Origin: Flavobacteriaceae bacterium
Lineage (GTDB): Bacteria > Bacteroidota > Bacteroidia > Flavobacteriales > Flavobacteriaceae
Length of the DNA: 64,000 nt
Direction of reading: 5' to 3'
NCBI GenBank assembly: GCA_017852075.1
Contig: JAFMLQ010000003.1
Coordinates: 19,217 to 83,216 of the forward strand
Below are positions 1-9,008 of this stretch, in pieces. Each line of letters starts with the position of its first letter. The stretch's first letter is position 1. The notes beneath the pieces are model-generated. The model worked only from the letters and a program-made list of their open reading frames with translations. It had not been told where the DNA came from and ran no database searches. Position numbers and translations under genes: made by a program.

Positions 1-220
1 CAAAGTGATGTTTTCCAGTGAGTAGTCCGTTACGGTTTACCACGCGATGGGCGGGAATGGTGTCGTCATTATGTGATGCGTTCATAGCCCAACCTACCAT
101 ACGTGCACTTCCAGCTGCACCAATATATTTAGCTATAGCACCATAAGACGTTACCCTACCTTCTGGAATCAAACGAACGACTTTATATACGTTTTGAAAA
201 AAAGAACTTTCTTCTTTCAT
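1..220 (-). CDS. Alkyltransferase-like protein (ATL / MGMT-family, partial)
   Basis: The C-terminal end is cut off by the window edge and about 73 residues are visible. I translated it by hand because the ORF track omits it. The residues after the start match the DNA-binding domain of O6-alkylguanine-DNA alkyltransferases (GRVTSYGAIAKYIG, then MVGWAMN). The family's PCHRV active site reads PAHRV here: the alkyl-acceptor Cys is Ala at about residue 57. That substitution is the hallmark of alkyltransferase-like (ATL) proteins, which bind O6-alkylguanine lesions and flag them for nucleotide excision repair without removing the alkyl group. The ATG directly abuts the trmB stop codon, so the gene is probably the last of the phoB-phoR-trmB-ATL operon. 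The repair role is inferred from the family. Confidence 0.85.
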   Translation of the reverse strand, partial: MKEESSFFQNVYKVVRLIPEGRVTSYGAIAKYIGAAGSARMVGWAMNASHNDDTIPAHRVVNRNGLLTGKHHF

Positions 221-889
221 TTACAATCGAAATTGCATGTAGGTGATGGGCTTTTTTTCTTCTAAAAATAATTTTTCGTAGAAAGTCTGGATGGCTGTAG
301 CTTCTTGAGGCGCATCTGCATTGCTATAAATGTCATGATGTGCGTATAGGACTTCTCCCATTTGAGAGGCGGTTCCCAGTGTATAACCAAACAAAAACTC
401 ACTATCTGTTTTAAGGTGAATCAACCCTGTGGGTTTCATGACTTTTTTATAGTCTAACAACATTTCGGGACGGGTGAGACGGTGCTTGGTTCGTTTGTAT
501 TTGATTTGAGGGTCTGGGAAGGTAATCCAGATTTCATCTACCTCATTTTCTGTAAAACAGGAAGTGATAAGTTCAATCTGAGTTCTGAGAAATGCCACAT
601 TTGTCAATTGCTTCTCTATGGCTGTCTTGGCACCTCTCCAAAAACGGGCTCCTTTGATATCAATTCCAATGTAGTTATTGTCTGGATGAAGTGAAGCCAG
701 GTGAACGGAATACTCCCCTTTCCCACACCCCAACTCCAATATAATGGGATTATTATTTTTAAAGAAATGAGATTTCCATTTTCCCTTCAAGGAAAACGCA
801 TTGTCGTTTAAAGTAGCTCGATCAGGTTGAATTACGTTGGGAAAGGTCTCGTTTTCCTTAAATCGCTTTAGCTTATTTTTACTTCCCAC
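221..889 (-). CDS. trmB: tRNA (guanine-N7-)-methyltransferase
   Basis: A 222-residue protein of normal TrmB length. It methylates N7 of G46 in the tRNA variable loop using S-adenosylmethionine, in the cytoplasm. The SAM-binding glycine motif ELGCGKGEY lies at about residues 52-60. The family signature FPDP (about 124-127) is followed by the basic KYKRTKHRL stretch. It lies 29 bases after the histidine kinase and ends one base before the ATL gene, all on the minus strand, so it is probably cotranscribed with the phosphate-type two-component system. Nothing in it is unusual. Confidence 0.95.
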   Translation of the reverse strand: MGSKNKLKRFKENETFPNVIQPDRATLNDNAFSLKGKWKSHFFKNNNPIILELGCGKGEYSVHLASLHPDNNYIGIDIKGARFWRGAKTAIEKQLTNVAFLRTQIELITSCFTENEVDEIWITFPDPQIKYKRTKHRLTRPEMLLDYKKVMKPTGLIHLKTDSEFLFGYTLGTASQMGEVLYAHHDIYSNADAPQEATAIQTFYEKLFLEEKKPITYMQFRL

Positions 890-918
890 ATCAATATTTT
901 TGATAAAAATAGGGAAAT

Positions 919-1986
919 TTAATCTGCCTTTACTTTGGTTTTTTGACCTCTTTTCAAAGTAAAAGAAAACTCAGATCCAACATTGACTTCGCTTTCAACA
1001 AATATTTTTTGATCGTGTGCATCTATGATGTGTTTTACGATAGACAACCCCAGCCCAGAACCTCCTGACTTTCGATTACGCGTTTTTTCTACACGAAAAA
1101 AACGCTCAAAAAGACGGGGAAGGTGTTGTTTGTCAATCCCTTCACCATTATCTGAAATTCGAACAAGAATTTTGTCCTCTTCTAGAGGTTCAATGGCTAC
1201 TTCTGTTATTCCTCTCACCACTCCATATTTTAAGGAATTGACAATCAAATTGGTGATGACTTGTTGAATCCGCTCTTCATCAGCTTCAACCCATATGGGT
1301 GCTTCGTATTTTCGATTCAACTTTAATGTAATATTGCTTTTTTTTGCTTGCATTTCGAGCAATTCGAAAACGTTTTTAATCGTATTCAAAATATCGAAAG
1401 ATTTGATTTCTATAGTTTCAATTCCCGATTCAAACTTTGTGATCAAATCTAGATCTTTCACGACATAGGTGAGTCGATCTACTCCTTTGGAGGTTTGTTT
1501 CAAATACTTTTTGATTATTTTTTTATCCGTAATACCCCCGTCCAATAAAGTCAAAACATAGCCTTGGATAGTAAATAGCGGAGTTTTCAACTCGTGTGCA
1601 ATATTTCCGATAAACTCTTTACGATAATTTTCCTGATCTTTAAGCACTTCAATTTCTAAATTCTTGTCTGAGTTGAGCTTTTTTAAGTTGGATGTAAACA
1701 AATCAATGTCCTTTGCAGATTTAATGATCGAGGTAGAAGTTGTAGAGGGAAAAAGGCTGTTATAAAGTTCCCTCACCCGGTTTACAATGTAGTTTTCTAA
1801 ATAATAGGACAATAAAAAATAAGAAAAAAAAAGACTGCTAAGGAAAAAGATTCCTATCCATTGGATTAGATGTGTTAAATTCAAATCATACAAAAGAAGA
1901 GCGTAACCCGTAATAAGCAACACACAAAAGAGGGAGATTATCAGGGCTAAATAAAAGTTTGTTTTATTGAATTTTGATTTAAACAC
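919..1986 (-). CDS. Sensor histidine kinase, PhoR-like
   Basis: A 355-residue membrane kinase. Two transmembrane helices (about residues 11-33 and 41-63) are separated by only a few residues, so there is essentially no periplasmic sensor domain. The HisKA dimerisation helix carries the phospho-accepting His in NIAHELKTP (about residue 131). The HATPase_c domain has an N-box (VITNLIVNSLKYG), a G1 box (ISDNGEGID) and a G2 box (GGSGLGLSIV). It lies 6 bases downstream of the response regulator gene and is surely its partner. PhoR of Bacteroidota has this layout, but the input signal cannot be read from sequence, so phosphate sensing is only the family-level guess. Confidence 0.9.
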   Translation of the reverse strand: MFKSKFNKTNFYLALIISLFCVLLITGYALLLYDLNLTHLIQWIGIFFLSSLFFSYFLLSYYLENYIVNRVRELYNSLFPSTTSTSIIKSAKDIDLFTSNLKKLNSDKNLEIEVLKDQENYRKEFIGNIAHELKTPLFTIQGYVLTLLDGGITDKKIIKKYLKQTSKGVDRLTYVVKDLDLITKFESGIETIEIKSFDILNTIKNVFELLEMQAKKSNITLKLNRKYEAPIWVEADEERIQQVITNLIVNSLKYGVVRGITEVAIEPLEEDKILVRISDNGEGIDKQHLPRLFERFFRVEKTRNRKSGGSGLGLSIVKHIIDAHDQKIFVESEVNVGSEFSFTLKRGQKTKVKAD

Positions 1987-1992
1987 AAAAGT

Positions 1993-2682
1993 TTATTTTT
2001 CAAATTTAATAAACTTATATCCAATTCCTTTAACCGTTTTAAAGTAATGATCCCCTAATTTTTCTCTAAGTTTACGTATATGGACGTCTATCGTTCGGTC
2101 TCCCACGACATCTCCACCCCAAACTTTTTCCATGATTTTTTCTCTCTTAAAAACGATACCTGGTTTTGAAGCCAAAAGATAAATCAATTCAAACTCTTTT
2201 CTTGGCAGAGCGAGTTCTTTTCCTTTAAGGGAAACCTTATACGCATCGCGATCAATGATTAGTTCGTTGAATACCAATTGGTTTTCTAAATTGATTTCCT
2301 CTTTAAATCTCCTGAGTAAGCCTTTCACTTTTGAAACCAATACTTTAGGCTTAATGGGCTTAGTCACATAATCATCTGCCCCAGCATCGAACGCAGCTAC
2401 ATAGGAATAATCTTCTCCTCGTGCTGTGAGAAACATGATGATGGTTTTTGAAAAACGCTCGTCTTGTCTTAAGCGTTCACAGGCCTCAATACCGTCTAGA
2501 TTAGGCATCATGACATCCATAATAATCAGATGAGGAAGTTCTTTTTTGGCAACCTTCAGGGCTTCTAATCCATCCGAAGCAGTGCAAATTTCGTATCCCT
2601 GTTGCTCTAAATTAAAACGTATAATTTCAATGATGTCTGGTTCATCATCAACCAAAAGTATTTTAAAATCTTTTTTTTTCAT
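1993..2682 (-). CDS. DNA-binding response regulator, OmpR/PhoB family
   Basis: A 229-residue two-domain regulator. The receiver domain has the acidic pair VDDEPD near residue 11, phospho-acceptor Asp in IIMDVMMPN (about residue 56), the conserved Thr in FLTARGE and Lys in YVTKPIKP. The C-terminal winged helix (about 130-229) contains GDRTIDVHIRKLREKLGD followed by the wing KTVKGIGYKF. It is the first gene of the minus-strand operon leading into the kinase, trmB and ATL. Its target genes are unknown. By family it activates transcription when phosphorylated by the adjacent kinase. Confidence 0.93.
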   Translation of the reverse strand: MKKKDFKILLVDDEPDIIEIIRFNLEQQGYEICTASDGLEALKVAKKELPHLIIMDVMMPNLDGIEACERLRQDERFSKTIIMFLTARGEDYSYVAAFDAGADDYVTKPIKPKVLVSKVKGLLRRFKEEINLENQLVFNELIIDRDAYKVSLKGKELALPRKEFELIYLLASKPGIVFKREKIMEKVWGGDVVGDRTIDVHIRKLREKLGDHYFKTVKGIGYKFIKFEK

Positions 2683-2784
2683 TTCCTTAAAAAAATAAAA
2701 TTAACACTTTATTAAACGTCTTGATGTTATCATAGCATTAATTATTCAATTAAAATGTATAATTTCGTAGAGTTAAAGTCCCAA

Positions 2785-3126
2785 ATGAAACAAATTTTCT
2801 TCTTGTCTTTGTGTTTGAGTTTTGCAATAGGTTTCCCTTACAACCCATCCTACCAAATAGAGAAATTACCCTTCTCAAATATCAACGAGCCTGACAGTTT
2901 GAAATTTACCCTCTTTCCAAACCCAGTCAAAAATAAAATTTTATTTATCGAAAGTTCAAGTGAGGCACTCAAGGAAATTGAAATTTACGATGTGTTGGGA
3001 GAGGTCAAGTTTACTTCCAATACATATGAAAATAGGATTCTTTTAGATGAATTGAAGACAGGAATTTACATTTTTGTGCTTCAACAAGAAGGTAAAAAAG
3101 GTTTAAAACGGTTAGTGATTCCTTAA
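2785..3126 (+). CDS. Small secreted protein with T9SS type A sorting domain
   Basis: About 113 residues from the internal ATG (the ORF track starts 10 codons earlier). I prefer this start because it gives a clean signal peptide, MKQIFFLSLCLSFAIG. After a short spacer, almost all the rest is a type IX secretion C-terminal sorting domain: LFPNPVKN, then IEIYDVLGE, then LKTGIYIFVLQ and a basic end. Such domains normally sit behind large secreted cargo, and here there is practically no cargo. The gene diverges from the phoB-phoR operon and precedes the LuxE-like gene. It might be a minimal surface protein or a remnant of a larger gene. Function unknown. Confidence 0.75.
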   Translation: MKQIFFLSLCLSFAIGFPYNPSYQIEKLPFSNINEPDSLKFTLFPNPVKNKILFIESSSEALKEIEIYDVLGEVKFTSNTYENRILLDELKTGIYIFVLQQEGKKGLKRLVIP

Positions 3127-3140
3127 GTCCCTTTTTTAAT

Positions 3141-3148
3141 TAATTTTG
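3141..3148 (+). promoter_or_regulatory. -7 promoter box (TAATTTTG) before the LuxE-like gene
   Basis: TAATTTTG fits the Bacteroidota -7 consensus TAnnTTTG. It contains the TTG that the ORF track uses as start, which argues for the ATG at 3155 instead. I see no clear -33 TTTG at the right spacing, so this is a moderate-confidence site. Confidence 0.4.
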
Positions 3149-3154
3149 CTTCCT

Positions 3155-4138
3155 ATGAGGGACGCACTCTTGGACTTTGACACCATCCATTCCGATAAGG
3201 CTTTTGAAAGTCATGCATTAAAACTTTTTGCGTATCAATACGATCAAAATACTACTTACCGATCCTATTGTGATTTGATCAATGTCCATGTCAGCGATGT
3301 CTTAGAAGTAACAGACATTCCTTTTTTACCTATTCAATTTTTTAAAACCCATACGCTCAACTCTTTTCCATCAGATCCCGCTATCATTTTTAGATCGAGT
3401 AAAACCACAGGTCAAACCGCCTCTCAGCATGCAGTCCATGACCTTACTCTTTACATCAAAAGCTTCGAAAAAGGATTTGCTCATTTTTACGGAAATATTG
3501 AAGATTATGTTTTGCTTGCCCTGCTTCCTTCGTACTTAGAACGAAACGACTCGTCTTTAGTCTTTATGACAGATCATTTGATAAAAAAAACAAAACGCGC
3601 TGAAAGTGGTTTTTATTTAGATGACTGGGATGCACTAAGAGCAAAATTAGATACCTTAGAAAAACTGGGCCAGAAAACGATTTTACTTGGAGTTAGTTTT
3701 GCTTTGTTGGAAGGTGCTGAAAACTACCATTGGAACTTGAAAAATACCATAATTATGGAAACTGGAGGCATGAAAGGAATGCGAAAAGAATGGGTTCGTA
3801 CAGCACTGCATCAAAAACTTCAGAACTCCTATGGAGTAGATCAGATTCATTCTGAATATGGAATGACCGAGTTGTTGAGCCAAGCTTACTCTACATCAGA
3901 AGGCATATTTAGGACTCCTCCTTGGATGAGAGTCTTGACGCGTTCTCTTGAGGATCCTTTTGAGTTGCTCCTTAATGAAAAAACAGGAGGACTCAATATT
4001 ATTGATCTTGCAAATATAGACTCCTGCGCTTTTATTGCCACTCAAGATTTAGGTAGAGTTTACTCAGACAATCGTTTTGAAGTGTTAGGCCGATTTGATC
4101 ATGCAGAAATTAGAGGGTGTAATTTGATGGCGCTTTAA
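3155..4138 (+). CDS. LuxE-like acyl-protein synthetase / acyl transferase
   Basis: A 327-residue protein of the LuxE/PaaK-like adenylate-forming superfamily. The region [10 protein letters not shown] followed by the Ser/Thr-rich [12 protein letters not shown] resembles the nucleotide-binding loop, and [14 protein letters not shown] matches the conserved YGMTE segment of these enzymes. LuxE activates fatty acids and passes the acyl group to a reductase. No LuxC/LuxD partner lies nearby, so this is not a bioluminescence operon. Similar stand-alone genes occur next to tyrS in other flavobacteria (recalled, not searched). Its stop overlaps the convergent tyrS stop by 4 bases. The ORF-track TTG start is rejected in favour of ATG. 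The substrate is unknown. Confidence 0.75.
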   Translation: MRDALLDFDTIHSDKAFESHALKLFAYQYDQNTTYRSYCDLINVHVSDVLEVTDIPFLPIQFFKTHTLNSFPSDPAIIFRSSKTTGQTASQHAVHDLTLYIKSFEKGFAHFYGNIEDYVLLALLPSYLERNDSSLVFMTDHLIKKTKRAESGFYLDDWDALRAKLDTLEKLGQKTILLGVSFALLEGAENYHWNLKNTIIMETGGMKGMRKEWVRTALHQKLQNSYGVDQIHSEYGMTELLSQAYSTSEGIFRTPPWMRVLTRSLEDPFELLLNEKTGGLNIIDLANIDSCAFIATQDLGRVYSDNRFEVLGRFDHAEIRGCNLMAL

Positions 4139-5436
4139 GAAGAAAACTTGAGTATAAAATAATTCTTTTTACCTCTCCGTAACAGGATATATTGATCTGC
4201 GATTAAGTCTTTGTTCCCTAAAATATAGTTTTGATCTACTTTGGATTGGTTAACTGAAATTGCATTTTCTTTCATAGCGCGACGTGCCTCTCCATTTGAA
4301 CTCAAAAATGAGGTTTCTGAAACTAATGCTGCAACCATGTCTAGCCCTTCATCCAACAAGTTTCTACTCACTTCAGCTTGAGGAACTCCTTCAAATAATT
4401 CTAAAAAAGTTTGACTATCCAACCGTTGTAACGCTTCGCTTGTTGCTTTTCCAAATAAAATCTGGGAAGCCTCAACTGCTTTTACATAGGCCTCTTTTCC
4501 ATGAACAAGTGTAGTTACTTCTTCTGCTATGGTTTTTTGAAGAAGTCGCAAGTGAGGAGCCTGTTCATGCTCCTTGATTTTAGCTTCGATGATTTCCTGA
4601 GACAAAAAAGTAAAAATTTTAATATAACTCAATGCATCTTCGTCAGAGGTGTTTAACCAAAACTGATAAAACTTATAAGGAGAAGTTCTCGATTTGTCCA
4701 ACCAAACATTTCCCTCCTCTGTTTTTCCAAATTTTGAACCATCCGCCTTTTTGATCAATGGACAGGTCAAAGCGTAGGCTTTTCCTCCTTCTTTTCTGCG
4801 AATTAATTCTGTCCCAGTGGTAATGTTTCCCCATTGATCACTACCTCCCATTTGGAGCTTACAATCCAAAGTATTGTAGAGATGTAAAAAATCATACCCT
4901 TGCAATAATTGATAGGTAAATTCGGTAAAAGACATTCCTACTTTAGAATCGGCTCCCAAACGTTTTTTGACAGATTCTTTTGCCATCATATAATTGACTG
5001 TCAAATGCTTCCCGATATCTCGAGAAAAATCAATTAGAGTATAAGATTTCATCCAATCGTAATTATTGACAACCATTGCAGGATTTTTTATTGAGGAATC
5101 AAAATTGAGAAACTGCTCTAGTTGGGTTTGTATTCCATTACAATTTTTTTCTAAAGTCTGTTGGTCCAACAAATTACGTTCATCTGATTTACCCGAGGGA
5201 TCACCAATCATCCCTGTAGCACCCCCTACGAGAACAATGGGAGTATGGCCTGCTTTTTGAAAATGCATCAAAATTATTATTTGAACTAAGCTTCCAATAT
5301 GAAGTGAATCTGCAGTGGGATCGAACCCTATGTATCCTTTGGCTGGGGCACTTAATAAGAAACTTTCCGTGTCTGGCATCTGGTCATGGAGTAGTCCACG
5401 CCACTGAAGTTCTTGAACAAAATTTATTGGCATCAA
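4135..5436 (-). CDS. tyrS: Tyrosyl-tRNA synthetase
   Basis: A 433-residue class I aminoacyl-tRNA synthetase that charges tRNA-Tyr. The HIGH-type motif appears as [14 protein letters not shown] near residue 40 and the KMSKS-type loop as [14 protein letters not shown] near 235. The tRNA-specificity region [10 protein letters not shown] and GGSDQWGNI are intact. The C-terminal S4-like RNA-binding domain (about 370-433) ends in [11 protein letters not shown]. The start could be Met1 or Met2. It stands alone on the minus strand, convergent with the LuxE-like gene. Confidence 0.96.
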   Translation of the reverse strand: MMPINFVQELQWRGLLHDQMPDTESFLLSAPAKGYIGFDPTADSLHIGSLVQIIILMHFQKAGHTPIVLVGGATGMIGDPSGKSDERNLLDQQTLEKNCNGIQTQLEQFLNFDSSIKNPAMVVNNYDWMKSYTLIDFSRDIGKHLTVNYMMAKESVKKRLGADSKVGMSFTEFTYQLLQGYDFLHLYNTLDCKLQMGGSDQWGNITTGTELIRRKEGGKAYALTCPLIKKADGSKFGKTEEGNVWLDKSRTSPYKFYQFWLNTSDEDALSYIKIFTFLSQEIIEAKIKEHEQAPHLRLLQKTIAEEVTTLVHGKEAYVKAVEASQILFGKATSEALQRLDSQTFLELFEGVPQAEVSRNLLDEGLDMVAALVSETSFLSSNGEARRAMKENAISVNQSKVDQNYILGNKDLIADQYILLRRGKKNYFILKFSS

Positions 5437-5507
5437 TTTTTATTGTAAAGATATATTTCTCTGAGGGAAACCAAAAATCAAAATCAAAAAAGTGTACTTT
5501 CGTCTGT

Positions 5508-6503
5508 ATGATTCTAGTGACTGGTGGTACGGGTATGGTAGGGGCACATCTACTTTTAGCATGTGTTAAAAAGAAACATCTAACCCGTGCAACCTACAGG
5601 TATTCTGAAAGCTTAGAAAAAGTCCGTACACTTTTTGAAAAATTAGCTCCAGAAGATCCTCAATGTTTTGATCGGGTAGATTGGGTCCAAACCCATGTTA
5701 ATGACTTACCTAAATTAGATCAAGCTTTTGAAGGGGTAACGCAAGTTTATCATTGTGCAGCAAAGGTTTCTTTGGCCCAATTCCACAAAGAAAAACTAAA
5801 TAAAACCAATATTGAAGGTACTGCCAACATTGTAAACCTTTGCCTAAAACACAAGGTGAAAAAACTAGGATATGTCAGTTCTATAGCGGCACTTGGAGTT
5901 GAAAAAGAAGTTACTCTTGTAAATGAAAATCATCTGTGGTCCACTAATCAAAATCACACAGCTTATGCCTATTCAAAATACGGAGCAGAATTGGAAGTAT
6001 GGAGGGGCTCACAAGAGGGGCTTGAGGTAATTATCGTCAATCCTGGGGTGATTTTGGGAGCTCATTTTTGGAACAGAAGTAGTGGTCTTATTTTTCAAAA
6101 AATTGGATCTGGGCTCAATTTCTATCCTACTGGAACAACCGCAGTAGTCGCTCTAGAGGATGTTGTAACAAGTTTGCTCCTGCTCATGGAATCTCAAATC
6201 AAAAATGAACGTTTTATTTTGGTTTCTGAAAACATGAAACAAAAAGTGCTTCTTGATAAAATTGCCTCAGCATTCAAAAAGAAAAAACCGTATTTCCCAT
6301 TGGGTAAAGGGTTGCTTATTTTTTTATTTATCATTGAAAAGTCCCTTGAGGTTTTAGGCCTTAGAAAAAGTTTTTTGAGTTTATCTCTAATTGAAACTTT
6401 ATGTGGTGATCAAGAATATGATGGGGCAAAAATTACACAACTAACTGATTTCAAATACAGTCATACGGATAAAACCATTACTGCCATTTCAAAACATTAT
6501 TGA
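5508..6503 (+). CDS. NAD(P)-dependent epimerase/dehydratase (extended SDR)
   Basis: A 331-residue protein from the ATG at MILVTGGTGMVGAHL. The ORF-track start adds 68 residues that overlap tyrS antisense and look non-coding. The N-terminal Rossmann motif TGGTGMVG binds NAD(P), and the catalytic Tyr-Lys pair is seen in YAYSKYGAELEV with an upstream Ser (YVSSIAALG). This is the extended short-chain dehydrogenase/reductase family, which includes dihydroflavonol reductases and sugar-nucleotide epimerases. The substrate cannot be told from sequence. A near-consensus -7 box (TACTTTCG) lies a few bases before the ATG. Its end overlaps the convergent DUF4296 gene by 7 bases. Confidence 0.85.
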   Translation: MILVTGGTGMVGAHLLLACVKKKHLTRATYRYSESLEKVRTLFEKLAPEDPQCFDRVDWVQTHVNDLPKLDQAFEGVTQVYHCAAKVSLAQFHKEKLNKTNIEGTANIVNLCLKHKVKKLGYVSSIAALGVEKEVTLVNENHLWSTNQNHTAYAYSKYGAELEVWRGSQEGLEVIIVNPGVILGAHFWNRSSGLIFQKIGSGLNFYPTGTTAVVALEDVVTSLLLLMESQIKNERFILVSENMKQKVLLDKIASAFKKKKPYFPLGKGLLIFLFIIEKSLEVLGLRKSFLSLSLIETLCGDQEYDGAKITQLTDFKYSHTDKTITAISKHY

Positions 6504-6871
6504 GTATCTTTTTCTCGATTATTGAAAAGAGTGTCAATACTGTCTTTGCTCTTTTGTAGTTGGGAGATTACCTTAGAATAGATTCTATAATAAATTCTAG
6601 GGTTTTTGATGTAATATTCTTCACTTTGAACCAACTGAAGACTATCTATTTTATATTTTTTATATAAATAAGGAGCCCCCAAAATTTCTTCAAAAGTGGG
6701 ATTCAATTCAGAAAACGTTTGCATTACGTCCATCATGACTGCGTCATAAAGAATTTTTTCCATCGTTTTCTCATCGATCAATTTTTTGGGTTTTTCTACT
6801 GTTTCTAGGTTTCCGCAAGCCGAAGTCAGCAAGAAAACAAGGATAGAGCAATAGGGTATTAAACGTCTCAT
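6497..6871 (-). CDS. DUF4296 domain lipoprotein
   Basis: A 124-residue predicted lipoprotein. The signal peptide ends in a lipobox (LLTSACGN, Cys near residue 19). The remainder, with ILYDAVMMDVMQ and a Tyr-rich stretch YYIKNPRIYYRIYSKV, fits the DUF4296 family of Bacteroidota. It directly abuts the upstream dihydroorotase gene and is the last gene of the GT2-pyrC-DUF4296 operon. The same order is common in flavobacteria (recalled). The function is unknown, and a cell-envelope location is likely from the lipobox. Confidence 0.8.
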   Translation of the reverse strand: MRRLIPYCSILVFLLTSACGNLETVEKPKKLIDEKTMEKILYDAVMMDVMQTFSELNPTFEEILGAPYLYKKYKIDSLQLVQSEEYYIKNPRIYYRIYSKVISQLQKSKDSIDTLFNNREKDTQ

Positions 6872-8209
6872 TTATCGATCAAAAGTTAATGCCATTGCAG
6901 CCGACTTCGGATTGACTTTTCCTTGGTCATAAGCCCATTGGCCATTGAGTAAAGTTTTTTCTACAACCCCTTTGAATGTTGTCCCTTCAAAAGGTGACCA
7001 TCCACATTGGTACAGTAAATCTTCTTTTTTCACCTCGTATTCACGGTCTAAATCAAGTACTACCATGTCTGCAAAATACCCTTCCCTGAGGTAACCTCGA
7101 TCTTTTACATCAAAAAGTAATGCAGGATTATGACAAGCCTTTTCAATGATTTTTTCCAAAGAAATTCGCTTTTGATGGTAGGCGGTAAGCAAGGCCGATA
7201 AAGCGTGCTGAACCAAGGGGCCTCCTGAGGGTGCAGCATTGTAAGGGTTCGATTTTTCTTCCAAAGTGTGTGGTGCATGATCTGTTGCTAGCACGTCAAG
7301 TAGATCAGAGTTTAGACCCTCCCAAAGCGCTTCCTGATCGTTTTGAGTTTTTATGGCTGGGTTCCATTTGATATGAGTTCCCTTTTTTTTGTAATCCGTA
7401 TCATTAAACCATAAGTGATGTACACAAACTTCAGCAGTAATTTTTTTCTCTTTTAAAGGAATGTCATTTTGAAATAAAGAAAGTTCTTTTGCTGTCGAAA
7501 GATGAAATACATGTAGGCGCGCACCTGTCTCCTTTGCAAGTTCAATCGCCTTGGAGGAAGACAGATAACAAGCTTCGTGACTTCGAATGATTGGGTGTTG
7601 ATCGATAGGTATTGCCTCTCCATACTGTGATTGAGCTAATTTTAGATTTTCTTTAATTGTAGCTTCATCTTCGCAGTGTACAGCAATCACTAAATTCGTA
7701 TTTCTAAAAATATTTCTCAAAACATCGGGGTCGTCAACCAACATGTTTCCAGTGGAAGAGCCTAAAAACAATTTGAGGGCGGGAACGCGTTTGGAGTCTA
7801 AAGCTAAAATTTGATCTAAATTGTCATTGGTTCCACCAAACATAAATCCATAATTGGCATAAGAAGTTTGGGCTGCTCTTTCGTTTTTGGCTTCCCATTC
7901 TTCTAAAGTGGTGGTTTGTGGGTTGGTATTTGGCATTTCCAAAAAAGAAGTAATTCCTCCTGCTAAAGCCGCCTTTGATTCGGATTCGATTGTGGCCTTG
8001 TGTGTGAGTCCGGGCTCTCTAAAATGCACTTGATCGTCAATCAGTCCAGGAATAATATACTTACCACTAGCGTCAAAAACTTCAATATCCTCTGAAACTT
8101 CCAGGTGATTTCCAATCTTGGAAATGCGATTTCCAATGATCAATATGTCTTTTTGTTCAATAGTTCCTTCATTGACAATTTTTGCGTTGCTGATTTTTAA
8201 TCCTTTCAT
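6872..8209 (-). CDS. pyrC: Dihydroorotase (class I)
   Basis: A 445-residue amidohydrolase. It cyclises N-carbamoyl-aspartate to dihydroorotate in pyrimidine synthesis. The metal-binding motif appears as DDQVHFREPG (His near residue 62), followed by EVCVHHLWF and the catalytic Asp region LATDHAPHTLEEK. The last motif is typical of class I dihydroorotases and allantoinases. The length fits class I. It lies 6 bases after the glycosyltransferase gene and abuts DUF4296. Allantoinase is the main alternative, but the HFREPG and DHAPHT motifs favour dihydroorotase. Confidence 0.92.
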   Translation of the reverse strand: MKGLKISNAKIVNEGTIEQKDILIIGNRISKIGNHLEVSEDIEVFDASGKYIIPGLIDDQVHFREPGLTHKATIESESKAALAGGITSFLEMPNTNPQTTTLEEWEAKNERAAQTSYANYGFMFGGTNDNLDQILALDSKRVPALKLFLGSSTGNMLVDDPDVLRNIFRNTNLVIAVHCEDEATIKENLKLAQSQYGEAIPIDQHPIIRSHEACYLSSSKAIELAKETGARLHVFHLSTAKELSLFQNDIPLKEKKITAEVCVHHLWFNDTDYKKKGTHIKWNPAIKTQNDQEALWEGLNSDLLDVLATDHAPHTLEEKSNPYNAAPSGGPLVQHALSALLTAYHQKRISLEKIIEKACHNPALLFDVKDRGYLREGYFADMVVLDLDREYEVKKEDLLYQCGWSPFEGTTFKGVVEKTLLNGQWAYDQGKVNPKSAAMALTFDR

Positions 8210-8215
8210 TGTTTT

Positions 8216-8935
8216 TTATTCAAAACGTTTCTTGTTAATACGCAAAAATAAAACACCCAAAAGTGCCTCCCAAATTATGCTTCCGTTCATCTTGGAATAT
8301 CCCAGTTCTCTGTTGACAAAAATAATGGGATGCTCTTTAATGCGGTACTTTTTAATCCACCCTTTATATTTCAATTCGATCTGAAATGCGTAACCTACAA
8401 ATTTGATATTGTCCAAATCTATTGCTTCCAACACATTGCGTTTATAGCCTACAAAACCTGCCGTTGCATCATTTACTGGCATTCCAGTGACCATTCGCAC
8501 ATAAACCGAAGCAAAATAGGATAAAAGCACCCTACTCAGAGGCCAGTTTACAACATTCACCCCTTTTACATATCGAGAGCCTACAACTATATCGGCGTCA
8601 TTTCTAAGGAGTTCATGCATCGGTTTCAATTCTTTTGGATTGTGTGAAAAATCAGCATCCATCTCAAAAATATACTCGTACTGGCGTCGCAAAGCCCAGA
8701 AAAAACCATGGACATAAGCTGCGCCTAAACCCCCTTTTTGAGTTCTGGATTCCAAAAATAAATTTTCAGGATAGACCTTCATGAGTTTTTTTACCATGGC
8801 TCCTGTTCCGTCAGGGGATTGATCATCTACAACGAGTATATCCACCTGAAGCGCAGATTGAAAAACGGCACTGATAATTGCCTCTATATTTTCAATTTCG
8901 TTATAGGTCGGTATGATGACAAGTGTTTTTTCCAT
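8216..8935 (-). CDS. Polyprenyl-phosphate mannosyltransferase-type GT2
   Basis: A 239-residue protein from the Met of MEKTLVIIPTYNE. The ORF-track start adds 39 residues with no conserved content. This GT-A fold glycosyltransferase resembles dolichol/polyprenol-phosphate mannose synthases: IPTYNEIENIEAII at the start, VVDDQSPDGTGA, and the metal-binding EMDADFSHNP. It carries sugar from GDP-mannose (by family) to a lipid phosphate on the cytoplasmic face of the membrane. No C-terminal membrane domain is present. It is the first gene of the GT2-pyrC-DUF4296 operon. Confidence 0.88.
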   Translation of the reverse strand: MEKTLVIIPTYNEIENIEAIISAVFQSALQVDILVVDDQSPDGTGAMVKKLMKVYPENLFLESRTQKGGLGAAYVHGFFWALRRQYEYIFEMDADFSHNPKELKPMHELLRNDADIVVGSRYVKGVNVVNWPLSRVLLSYFASVYVRMVTGMPVNDATAGFVGYKRNVLEAIDLDNIKFVGYAFQIELKYKGWIKKYRIKEHPIIFVNRELGYSKMNGSIIWEALLGVLFLRINKKRFE

Positions 8936-8954
8936 CGACAGGGTATAAAAGTAG

Positions 8955-8962
8955 CAAATGTA
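8955..8962 (-). promoter_or_regulatory. Candidate -7 box (TACATTTG) of the GT2-pyrC operon
   Basis: On the minus strand TACATTTG matches TAnnTTTG about 20 bases before the chosen GT2 start. It lies inside the ORF-track N-terminal extension, which supports the shorter protein. No convincing -33 element is visible. Confidence 0.35.
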
Positions 8963-9008
8963 AAAGCACATATCGTATCCGATGTCACAATAATTTTTTA
9001 AAATGAAG

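Noticed and set aside
3155-4138. Bioluminescence (lux) system
   Set aside because: Only a LuxE-like protein is present. No luciferase, LuxC or LuxD is encoded nearby.
5304-5507. N-terminal extension of the epimerase ORF
   Set aside because: It overlaps tyrS antisense, and the Rossmann fold begins exactly at the ATG at 5508.
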